Shown here one piece after another: positions 1 to 4,676 of a stretch of 5,169 bases of DNA. The position numbers were made by a program, and so were the translations under genes. Below the pieces are notes generated by a model that made no database searches, was not told the origin of the DNA, and saw nothing but the letters and a program-made list of their open reading frames with translations. This DNA comes from Chitinophaga pinensis (GTDB taxonomy: Bacteria; Bacteroidota; Bacteroidia; NS11-12g; UBA9320): assembly GCA_945890595.1 (NCBI GenBank), contig CAMDCQ010000162.1, positions 1-5,169 on the forward strand. Direction: 5' to 3'. Position 1 is the stretch's first letter, and each line of letters opens with the position of its first letter.

Positions 1-1
1 T

Positions 2-379
2 TACACCGGAGTTACCTGCGAAGACGATGTGTTTTTAGGTCCTAGCATGGTCTTTACCAATGTAATTAATCCAAGAAGTGCTGTTATTCGTAAAGATGAA
101 TATTTAAAAACGACGGTGAAGAAAGGAGCTAGCATAGGAGCTAATGCCACCATAGTTTGCGGCAATGATTTGGGAGAATATTGTTTTATAGGTGCTGGCA
201 CGGTGATTACCAAGGAGGTATTGCCTTATGCACTAATGGTAGGAAATCCAGGAAGACATATAGGATGGATGAGTAAGTTTGGACATAGATTAACTTTTAA
301 CAATGAGGGAATTGCAACATGTCCAGAAGGCACTGAAACGTATCAATTAAAGGATGGTAGAGTTACCTGTTTAGGGTAA
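2..379 (+). CDS. WbpD/WlbB-like sugar N-acetyltransferase, 3' part only
   Basis: This is the C-terminal 125 residues of a left-handed beta-helix (hexapeptide repeat) acyltransferase; the start lies left of the window. Visible are VFLGPSMVFTNV, then NPRSAVIRKDEY, a second run of hexapeptide turns (GASIGANATIVCG, GEYCFIGAGTVITKEV), and the closing ALMVGNPGRHIGWMSKFG. That order is the pattern of WbpD/WlbB enzymes, which transfer acetyl from acetyl-CoA to the 3-amino group of a UDP-linked 2-acetamido-3-amino uronic acid used in O-antigen or other surface polysaccharide. The related FdtC/QdtC enzymes acting on dTDP-3-amino-3,6-dideoxyhexoses share the fold, so the exact substrate is an inference. 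The catalytic residues fall in the missing N-terminal part. The protein ends with a short tail (CPEGTETYQLKDGRV) usual in this group. It is probably the last gene of a polysaccharide cluster to the left, since a tRNA unit follows. Confidence 0.85.
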   Translation, partial: YTGVTCEDDVFLGPSMVFTNVINPRSAVIRKDEYLKTTVKKGASIGANATIVCGNDLGEYCFIGAGTVITKEVLPYALMVGNPGRHIGWMSKFGHRLTFNNEGIATCPEGTETYQLKDGRVTCLG

Positions 380-400
380 ATAAAAAATTATAAAAAAGAA

Positions 401-430
401 TTTGTAATATAAACTACGCGGTTATATTTG
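401..430 (+). promoter_or_regulatory. Bacteroidota-type promoter for tRNA-Asp
   Basis: TTTG at 401-404 and TATATTTG at 423-430 match the Bacteroidota sigma-70 -33 (TTTG) and -7 (TAnnTTTG) elements, separated by 18 bp, slightly shorter than typical. Transcription would start near 433-436, giving a leader of about 55 nt that RNase P would remove before the tRNA at 489. The leader contains a small hairpin (CCCTT/AAGGG, 435-447). The match is by eye, without mapped transcript ends. Confidence 0.7.
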
Positions 431-488
431 CAGACCCTTAAAAAGGGGGTTTGATAGTTAAACATCAAGCTTTTAAAATAAGAATTAC

Positions 489-562
489 GGTCCGGTAGTT
501 CAGTTGGTTAGAATACCTGCCTGTCACGCAGGGGGTCGCGGGTTCGAGTCCCGTCCGGACCG
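489..562 (+). tRNA. tRNA-Asp (anticodon GTC)
   Basis: This is a complete 74-nt cloverleaf. The acceptor stem is GGTCCGG (489-495) with CCGGACC (555-561), seven perfect pairs. The D stem is GTTC/GAAT with one G-U pair. The anticodon stem is CCTGC (516-520) with GCAGG (528-532), loop CTGTCAC, anticodon GTC at 523-525. The variable loop has five bases. The T stem is GCGGG/CCCGT with loop TTCGAGT. The discriminator base is G562, usual for tRNA-Asp. The 3' CCA is not encoded (CAA follows), so it must be added enzymatically. It forms its own unit with the promoter at 401-430 and the terminator at 564-600. Confidence 0.97.
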
Positions 563-563
563 C

Positions 564-605
564 AAAAAGCCCTTAACTTTAGTAGAGTTAGGGGCTTTTT
601 CGTTT
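564..605 (+). terminator. Rho-independent terminator of tRNA-Asp
   Basis: A 15-bp hairpin directly follows the tRNA. AAAAAGCCCTTAACT (564-578) pairs with AGTTAGGGGCTTTTT (586-600), with one T-G pair and a 7-base loop. The T-run 596-600 followed by CGTTT forms the 3' tail. The flanking A-run makes the hairpin symmetric, so it could also stop leftward transcription. Confidence 0.9.
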
Positions 606-894
606 AATGATTGTCGGTTTGGTTATAGGATCGCAATCGGCATAAACGTTTTAATTAAACATCACATTCCGTAATCAACGTAATTCACAATGTCGCTGTC
701 TGAATTATTAGTGTTTGAAAATAACAGTATGCGCGTTCTAACCAATGTTGGAGGCTGGGCGCAACGGTATATTCATCAACTTGGCTATAATCGTCACCAA
801 TAATAGAGTATTAGTAACACCGCCTATCATCTAAAAATGAAAATACTTACCGTATTTGGACTTTTTTGAAGCCTATACCTTCAGTTATCTAGGA

Positions 895-929
895 TAGTGT
901 AAACAATTGAATACCATTATTTTACACTA
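895..929. repeat. 9-bp perfect inverted repeat with 17-nt spacer
   Basis: TAGTGTAAA (895-903) and TTTACACTA (921-929) are exact reverse complements. It lies about 80 bp before the first small ORF at 1008. It could be an operator or a transcript hairpin; there is no T-run after it that would make it a standard terminator. Confidence 0.55.
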
Positions 930-943
930 AAATACAAATACAC

Positions 944-957
944 GAAATTATAATTTC
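944..957. repeat. 14-bp perfect palindrome
   Basis: GAAATTATAATTTC is its own reverse complement, with no central spacer. It sits between the 895-929 inverted repeat and the ORF at 1008. A dimeric repressor site is possible, but AT-rich palindromes also arise by chance. Confidence 0.5.
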
Positions 958-1007
958 TGATTGTTTTATGATAAAATGACATAAAAAAATCAAATTTTTG
1001 CTTTTAA

Positions 1008-1193
1008 ATGTTGTTAAACCATAGTTTTATATCAAGACTTAGACACAGAATTAGACGTTACCTTCTAATTAACTCAGATGCTATACGAAAGCTAGAGTTC
1101 CTACTTTATGCTATCGCTTGTGTATTCATTTTGCTTTATCTCATTTATTATATGTATGTAGGTGTTTGGCCGTATAGAGACCATGCCGCTTAA
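1008..1193 (+). CDS. Possible small membrane protein, unrecognised
   Basis: A 61-residue reading frame from an ATG that comes directly after an in-frame stop. The N-terminus is basic (RLRHRIRRYL around residues 10-19). Residues about 31-53 form one strong hydrophobic segment (FLLYAIACVFILLYLIYY) that would span the inner membrane, with a short tail after it (WPYRDHAA). I do not recognise a family. No Shine-Dalgarno is visible, which is normal for this phylum, and the nearest promoter-like match (AATTTTTG, 993-1000) has one mismatch and no -33 partner. Its stop overlaps the start of the next small frame at 1183. It may be a real small membrane peptide, or the first piece of a frameshifted larger membrane protein. 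Confidence 0.35.
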   Translation: MLLNHSFISRLRHRIRRYLLINSDAIRKLEFLLYAIACVFILLYLIYYMYVGVWPYRDHAA

Positions 1194-1263
1194 TGCTATG
1201 TACCTGTTTGCTTCAGTTAATTTATTACTATTCACCTACATGCTAATCCATTGCTTTTTATGA
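1183..1263 (+). CDS. Possible 26-residue hydrophobic peptide or frameshift fragment
   Basis: ATG 1183 begins inside the last codons of the 1008-1193 frame, and the frame runs 26 residues to TGA 1261-1263. The peptide is almost wholly hydrophobic (MYLFASVNLLLFTYMLIHCF) and could be a single membrane helix. Its stop overlaps the ATG of the next frame in the sequence ATGA (1260-1263), the typical stop-start overlap of translational coupling. The frame is open back to GTG 1162, so a +1 slip from the preceding frame would join the two hydrophobic segments. There is no homology evidence and the length alone makes this weak. Confidence 0.2.
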   Translation: MPLNAMYLFASVNLLLFTYMLIHCFL

Positions 1264-1541
1264 AAAATCAAAACAACATTGAACTAAGAGAAATGGAGAT
1301 AAAAGAATTACGTAAGTATTTAAAAAATATCGACACCGACCACCTCAAATACATTCATATTCATAAAAAAAACTTTTTTTTATTTCAGAAATACTACGTG
1401 TATGTATCTACCCAAGACGAAAACACATTTGCTATTCCATTTCAGAGCAAGTATAAAGTAGATATCAAAAGAGAAGTCTTTACTATAAGAGCGACGCTCA
1501 ATATAAATAATTTATCTAAAAATACACCACCACTTCCATAA
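1260..1541 (+). CDS. Hypothetical protein, unrecognised
   Basis: A 93-residue frame starting at ATG 1260 (an in-frame TTG at 1251 is possible but less likely). Residues about 6-23 are charged and helical (IELREMEIKELRKYLKNI); the rest alternates hydrophobic and polar residues as in beta strands (YYVYVSTQDENTFAIPFQSK, then REVFTIRATLNINNL). A helical linker followed by a beta-rich domain faintly recalls membrane-anchored LytTR proteins, but defining residues are missing and I do not assign it. The start overlaps the stop of the upstream hydrophobic frame. Lysine- and asparagine-rich composition fits AT-rich local DNA. It could be a small real gene or the C-terminal remnant of a decayed one. 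Confidence 0.4.
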   Translation: MKNQNNIELREMEIKELRKYLKNIDTDHLKYIHIHKKNFFLFQKYYVYVSTQDENTFAIPFQSKYKVDIKREVFTIRATLNINNLSKNTPPLP

Positions 1542-1779
1542 GGAATAATCATTTTTATAAACCGCAACCATGGCTAGAGTCTTTAGGGTATCGTGGGTGG
1601 TCATTATTTCATATATACAGCAACATAGACACCTTTTGTTATAGTCTTATTTAAAGGAATTTTAGTTGTAAGGTCAAAAGCCTTTTTCGCTTAATAAACA
1701 CTGATTTCTTTTTTAATACAGATATATACGCCGCAATCAATTTAGATTTTTACTTTTGCCCATCATAAATAACACGCTT
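1542..1779. other. Intergenic region upstream of accA
   Basis: No gene is seen here. The stretch holds a weak AAGG/CCTT hairpin followed by T's (1670-1687), which is a poor terminator candidate for the small ORF chain. Positions 1682-1697 resemble the tail of the tRNA-Asp terminator (14 of 16 bases equal to 595-610). The accA -7 promoter element lies at 1751-1758. Confidence 0.5.
1751..1758 (+). promoter_or_regulatory. accA promoter -7 element
   Basis: TACTTTTG is an exact match to the Bacteroidota -7 consensus TAnnTTTG and lies 21 bp before the accA ATG, so the 5' leader would be only about 15-18 nt. No TTTG is visible at the expected -33 distance, so the match is supported by the -7 element and position only. 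Confidence 0.5.
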
Positions 1780-2739
1780 ATGGCAGTATTATTAGATTTC
1801 GAGAAACCCTTAGAAGAATTGTTGGAACAGCTTGAAAAAGCCCAAGCCACACATGACAAAGGAAATGTAGACATGAGCGATACCGTTGCTCAGCTTACTA
1901 AAAAAATACTTAACGAGAAAAAAGAGCTTTACAAAAACCTTACTGGTTGGCAAAAGGTACAAATCTCAAGACACCCAGACAGGCCATATACACTTGACTA
2001 TATTGCGGCTATTGCTAAAAATTTTATCGAACTACACGGCGATAGAAACGTAGGTGACGACAAAGCAATGGTGGGCGGGTTAGCTCAAATAGACAATCAG
2101 AACGTAATGATAATAGGCCAACAAAAAGGCCGAACCACCAAAGAGCGTCAGTACCGTAATTTCGGAATGCCTAACCCCGAAGGGTATCGCAAAGCATTGC
2201 GCTTAATGCGTATGGCAGAGAAATTTAACATGCCAGTGATATGCCTCATAGACACTCCCGGTGCATTCCCAGGTCTTGAAGCCGAAGAACGCGGACAAGG
2301 TGAGGCTATCGCCAAAAACCTTATGGTAATGGCAACACTTAAAGTACCTATCATTTGTGTGGTTATAGGCGAAGGTGCAAGCGGTGGAGCCCTTGGAATT
2401 GGCGTAGGAGACCGCGTTTTTATGTTGGAAAACACCTGGTATTCTGTAATTTCACCCGAAAGTTGCTCCTCCATTCTTTGGAGAAACTGGGACAATAAAG
2501 AACGCGCAGCAGATGCGCTGAATCTAACTTCTGATAAAATGTTGGCCAATAAATTAATTGATGGCATAATCCCAGAACCGCTAGGCGGCGCTCATAACGA
2601 TCCAGAAACAATGTTTAAAACGCTCAAAAGTGAATTGAAAAAGACATTGAAGGAACTGGCCGAACTAGATAGCGCTACTCTGGTAACTCAGCGTATCAAC
2701 AAATTTAGTGCGATGGGATCATTTATTGATGCTAAGTAA
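1780..2739 (+). CDS. accA: Acetyl-CoA carboxylase carboxyltransferase, alpha subunit
   Basis: AccA pairs with AccD to form the carboxyltransferase that moves the carboxyl group from carboxybiotin on AccB to acetyl-CoA, making malonyl-CoA for fatty acid synthesis in the cytoplasm. The protein has 319 residues, normal for the family. Order: an N-terminal helical region (about 1-60), then RHPDRPYTLDYI (64-75), LHGDRNVGDDKAMVGGLA (85-102), GQQKGR (113-118), RNFGMPNPEGYRKALRLM (126-143), DTPGAFPG (158-165), AEERGQGEAIA (168-178), and GEGASGGALGIGVGD (197-211), the crotonase-fold oxyanion loop, then YSVISPESCSSILW (221-234). All family hallmarks are present and intact. ATG 1780 is chosen over the in-frame TTG at 1756 because the homologous N-terminus begins there and the TTG lies within the promoter element. 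The last 21 bp overlap the end of the convergent wbqC-like gene. Confidence 0.98.
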   Translation: MAVLLDFEKPLEELLEQLEKAQATHDKGNVDMSDTVAQLTKKILNEKKELYKNLTGWQKVQISRHPDRPYTLDYIAAIAKNFIELHGDRNVGDDKAMVGGLAQIDNQNVMIIGQQKGRTTKERQYRNFGMPNPEGYRKALRLMRMAEKFNMPVICLIDTPGAFPGLEAEERGQGEAIAKNLMVMATLKVPIICVVIGEGASGGALGIGVGDRVFMLENTWYSVISPESCSSILWRNWDNKERAADALNLTSDKMLANKLIDGIIPEPLGGAHNDPETMFKTLKSELKKTLKELAELDSATLVTQRINKFSAMGSFIDAK

Positions 2740-3282
2740 ATAATCTAAGGTTTCTGGACCTAGGTTAAATAACGCATCTAAAACACATACATTCTCGCAA
2801 AAAGACATCTTGCTATCAAACACCTGTGGGTAAGCCGGATTTGAACATGCTTCCATTTCTTTGAAATAAACAGCAGTGTACTTATTTATTTCTAGCGGCA
2901 TTTCCATTTTTAATATATCCCACAAAGCACTTACGATAGCTATATTGTAGTCCAGTAAATATTTTTCGTTGGCGAGTATTTTAGGCTTTAGTTTATAGTC
3001 GTAGTAAAGGAAAAAAGGGGATTTTTGGTACGCGTTTTCTATTCCTCTCCACCATTCTATTTGCCATTTGTCCGTATAATCTATTTCAACCTCGCTAAAG
3101 GCGCCTTTTCGGGTTTGCTTTATGGTAGGCACGCTTAGCTTTAAGCGACCATTGGCAGTTACAATCTCGCATTGCGAAAGGCTAGACTGTTTCTGAAAGG
3201 TATGAAGCGTTGTAATGACGGGTTTACTTTCAGTAACCAACGAACCCCAATAACCAATAGAACCAATACAAGGCAAAAACAT
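2719..3282 (-). CDS. WbqC-like family protein
   Basis: A 187-residue protein matching the WbqC-like family pattern: a short hydrophobic start (LPCIGSIGYWG, about residues 3-13), then FQKQSSLSQCEIVTANGRLKLSVP (29-52), EIDYTDKWQIEWWRGIENAY (66-85), SPFFLYYDYKL (88-98), a helical region with LLDYNIAIV, and a C-terminal LFNLGPETLDYLL. The family is named after a gene in O-antigen clusters; its biochemical activity is not established, and in Bacteroidota it is often found as a lone chromosomal gene. It is slightly short for the family but shows no break. It starts 17 bp after the folK stop on the same strand, so the two are probably co-transcribed, though a promoter-like TAAGTTTG lies in the gap. 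Its end overlaps accA tail-to-tail by 21 bp, leaving no room for an intrinsic terminator between them. Confidence 0.88.
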   Translation of the reverse strand: MFLPCIGSIGYWGSLVTESKPVITTLHTFQKQSSLSQCEIVTANGRLKLSVPTIKQTRKGAFSEVEIDYTDKWQIEWWRGIENAYQKSPFFLYYDYKLKPKILANEKYLLDYNIAIVSALWDILKMEMPLEINKYTAVYFKEMEACSNPAYPQVFDSKMSFCENVCVLDALFNLGPETLDYLLSINK

Positions 3283-3286
3283 CGGT

Positions 3287-3294
3287 CAAACTTA
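3287..3294 (-). promoter_or_regulatory. Possible -7 element for the wbqC-like gene
   Basis: On the minus strand TAAGTTTG (3294 to 3287) matches TAnnTTTG exactly and lies only 4 bp before the ATG (3282-3280). If used, transcription would begin at or next to the start codon, giving a leaderless or almost leaderless message. No -33 TTTG is present at the usual distance, and the site falls in a 17-bp gap after folK, so chance is a real alternative. Confidence 0.3.
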
Positions 3295-3299
3295 GCGCA

Positions 3300-3782
3300 T
3301 TAATTACAAAAAAGCGTTGAATCGTCCTCTAGTTCAAGGAGTAAATTCCTCATGGTAATGTTTAAAACAGGATGAACGAAGTTAGGCACAATATCACATA
3401 CGGGCTTAAGCACAAAAACGCGTTCATGCATATAAGGATGTGGAACCGTAAGTGCTTCGGTGGTCACTTGGCTGTCTTCATAAAAAAGAATATCGATATC
3501 AATACTTCTAGGTCCCCATTTCTTGGTTTTTACCCGACCCATCTGAAGTTCTATAGCCTGAAGTTGTGTTAAACATTCATCCACTGACTTAGGGGTTTCA
3601 AGATATAATGCCATATTGATAAATTGCGCTTGTTCTGTTTCTCCCCACGGAGGAGTAGTGTAATAACTGCTGCACACACAAGCGGCTGCAAAGCATTCTT
3701 CAATATAGGTAATCGCCTGACGTATATAAGCGTATCTATTTCCTAAATTTGAGCCTAAACTTAAAACCAGCTTTTTTTTCAT
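3300..3782 (-). CDS. folK: 2-amino-4-hydroxy-6-hydroxymethyldihydropteridine diphosphokinase (HPPK)
   Basis: HPPK transfers pyrophosphate from ATP to 6-hydroxymethyl-7,8-dihydropterin, the step before dihydropteroate synthase in folate synthesis; it acts in the cytoplasm. The 160-residue, single-domain protein carries the full signature: LSLGSNLGNR (7-16), YYTTPPWG (40-47), QFINMAL (53-59), then MGRVKTKKWGPRSIDIDILFY (81-101). The magnesium-binding aspartates are D95 and D97, with ATP- and pterin-site residues R83, W89, R92, H115 (in VPHP) and R121 at the positions known from the E. coli enzyme. It is not fused to folB or folP. The start (ATG AAA AAA AAG) leads straight into the first beta strand. 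It is the first gene of a leftward pair with the wbqC-like gene, and its ATG is 17 bp from the divergent gene at 3800, so its promoter must overlap that gene. Confidence 0.97.
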   Translation of the reverse strand: MKKKLVLSLGSNLGNRYAYIRQAITYIEECFAAACVCSSYYTTPPWGETEQAQFINMALYLETPKSVDECLTQLQAIELQMGRVKTKKWGPRSIDIDILFYEDSQVTTEALTVPHPYMHERVFVLKPVCDIVPNFVHPVLNITMRNLLLELEDDSTLFCN

Positions 3783-3790
3783 TACCTTCG
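3783..3790 (+). promoter_or_regulatory. Possible -7 element for the gene at 3800
   Basis: TACCTTCG differs from TAnnTTTG by one base and would place the transcript start near 3795-3798, just before ATG 3800. No -33 TTTG lies at the right distance. It occupies the 17-bp gap between the divergent starts. Confidence 0.2.
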
Positions 3791-3799
3791 TTTGGTCAG

Positions 3800-4219
3800 A
3801 TGGAAGATTTACTACGATTCATACCTTTTATACTTTACGGGCTCTATCTACTATTTGGTAAGCGCAAAGAAAAGAAACAAACTGCACAAACGACTTCCCA
3901 ATCAGTTAAAAGAAAAACACCAACCTTAGCTGAAATTCTTCAAGACCTCAGAGGTGAATACCAACCTGAGCAAATAGAAGAGGAGACGTTGATAGAGCAG
4001 TCTAACCTTGAGTATAAAGATAAACTTGAGAAGGAAGAACGTCAGCATAATTTTGCACATAAAAATAAGATATCCGATTCAAAGAAAGCCAGCTTAATGA
4101 AGGCTATAAAAGAATCAGAAGAGCTTCAAGTAGATGAGGAAATCAACACGGAGGAAATAGACTTCGACTTGCGACAAGCCATTATTGCGCAAACTATTTT
4201 AACGCGTCCAACGTACTAG
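3800..4219 (+). CDS. Short membrane-anchored hypothetical protein
   Basis: A 139-residue protein. Residues about 5-19 are a hydrophobic N-terminal helix (LRFIPFILYGLYLLF), followed by a basic stop-transfer patch (GKRKEKK), so the N-terminus is probably a membrane anchor with a cytoplasmic C-terminal body. Next comes KRKTPTLAEILQDLRGE (37-53), then a long charged, glutamate- and lysine-rich stretch likely to be helical or disordered (55-115), and a distinct C-terminal motif FDLRQAIIAQTILTRPTY (122-139). From memory, Bacteroidota have small proteins with this layout, an N-terminal anchor, a PTLEEIL-type motif and a conserved tail ending in a proline and a tyrosine; their function is unknown. 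The ATG at 3800 is preferred over an in-frame TTG at 3749, since the latter lies inside folK and would put non-family residues before the anchor. It is divergent from folK and its end overlaps the gtrA-like gene by 26 bp. Confidence 0.8.
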   Translation: MEDLLRFIPFILYGLYLLFGKRKEKKQTAQTTSQSVKRKTPTLAEILQDLRGEYQPEQIEEETLIEQSNLEYKDKLEKEERQHNFAHKNKISDSKKASLMKAIKESEELQVDEEINTEEIDFDLRQAIIAQTILTRPTY

Positions 4220-4670
4220 TATTTTTAGCTTTAAACAGCCAATATTTTTGGCCAATAAATGTAAATAACGCGCTGAGACCAGTTGCTATAACAAAAGCGA
4301 AAACCTTATTTAATTTTACGGTAATCATGTCATTCAGAATTCCTTTGCTATCTCGTAAAGATGCTATGAATTCAAAATTGGGTAACCATTCATAGGCATA
4401 CAGATTAGCTGTTATGTTAATAATCATGGCTATTAAATACAACATTGTAAATAACAGTAGTCTCTTATTGTCTTTATCGTTCTGACGCCAAGTCCAAAAC
4501 TTATTTAGGTTATACGTTACCAGCATCCCCGAGCAAAAACTAATGCCCTTGCTTAGATTCATAGGTAAATATTGAGATACAGCAAAATAAACAATAAAGT
4601 CAACCGTAACCGCCAGTAAACCACTGATGATAAACTTGGTTAATTGCTTACTCGCTTGGTAAAAGGCCAT
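4194..4670 (-). CDS. GtrA family membrane protein
   Basis: A 158-residue polytopic protein of the GtrA-like family. Four predicted membrane helices lie at about residues 12-33, 41-56, 70-92 and 121-144. Family marks are KFIISGLLAVTVDFIVYF at the first helix, NKFWTW (56-61) after the second, and QKYWLFK (141-147) after the fourth, which repeats the same aromatic pattern. GtrA proteins are thought to help move polyprenol-phosphate-linked sugars (for example glucose or arabinose) across the inner membrane for surface glycan decoration; the substrate here cannot be read from sequence. The start lies 6 bp after the ldcA stop, so the two are almost certainly one transcript, with an A-rich start region (ACTAAA-ATG) and no clear Shine-Dalgarno. 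The loop between helices 3 and 4 (about 93-120) is rather long but contains no added domain. Confidence 0.92.
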   Translation of the reverse strand: MAFYQASKQLTKFIISGLLAVTVDFIVYFAVSQYLPMNLSKGISFCSGMLVTYNLNKFWTWRQNDKDNKRLLLFTMLYLIAMIINITANLYAYEWLPNFEFIASLRDSKGILNDMITVKLNKVFAFVIATGLSALFTFIGQKYWLFKAKNTSTLDALK

Positions 4671-4676
4671 TTTAGT

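Larger units (their letters stand above)
606..1007. other. Gene-free, AT-rich intergenic stretch with inverted repeats
   Basis: I see no recognisable gene here on either strand; stops are frequent in all frames. The longest candidate noticed is a 37-codon frame from ATG 690 to TAA 803, with no family resemblance. Structure includes an imperfect inverted repeat just after the terminator (CGTTTA 601-606 and GATTG 609-613 against CAATC 634-638 and TAAACG 643-648), a small hairpin AAATAC/GTATTT (841-857), and the inverted repeats listed separately at 895-929 and 944-957, followed by TTTTAT-G-ATAAAA at 964-976. No clear promoter of the TTTG/TAnnTTTG type was found. It may be decayed sequence or regulatory DNA for the small ORF chain that begins at 1008. 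Confidence 0.6.

Noticed and set aside
1..213. Minus-strand frame opposite the acetyltransferase
   Set aside because: Antisense to clear hexapeptide-repeat coding sequence; no start context or family resemblance.
435..452. CCCTT/AAGGG hairpin as terminator of the acetyltransferase gene
   Set aside because: The stem is only five pairs, the following T-run is three bases, and it lies downstream of the tRNA promoter, so it is part of the tRNA leader.
542..562. tRNA 3' end as an integration site for an island
   Set aside because: No second copy of the tRNA 3' end is seen elsewhere in the window and no integrase gene is present.
690..803. 37-codon frame from ATG 690
   Set aside because: Too short, no recognisable sequence, no promoter or start context; treated as chance.
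1756..1779. Upstream TTG start for accA adding eight residues
   Set aside because: It overlaps the TACTTTTG promoter element and the added residues are not part of the AccA family N-terminus; ATG 1780 fits.
2148..2567. Long open frame on the minus strand inside accA
   Set aside because: It lies fully within accA, whose protein shows every family motif; the antisense translation has no recognisable features and is a codon-use shadow.
2420..2611. Second minus-strand frame inside accA
   Set aside because: Same reason: fully antisense to conserved accA codons, with no family resemblance.
3372..3572. Plus-strand frame inside folK
   Set aside because: Antisense to the conserved HPPK core motifs; a shadow.
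3749..3799. Upstream TTG start for the membrane-anchored protein
   Set aside because: It would lie inside folK on the opposite strand and place 17 extra residues before the membrane helix; ATG 3800 is the better start.
4237..4252. GCCAA/TTGGC hairpin near the end of the gtrA-like gene
   Set aside because: It falls within the codons for the conserved QKYW motif and has no proper T-run, so coding explains it.
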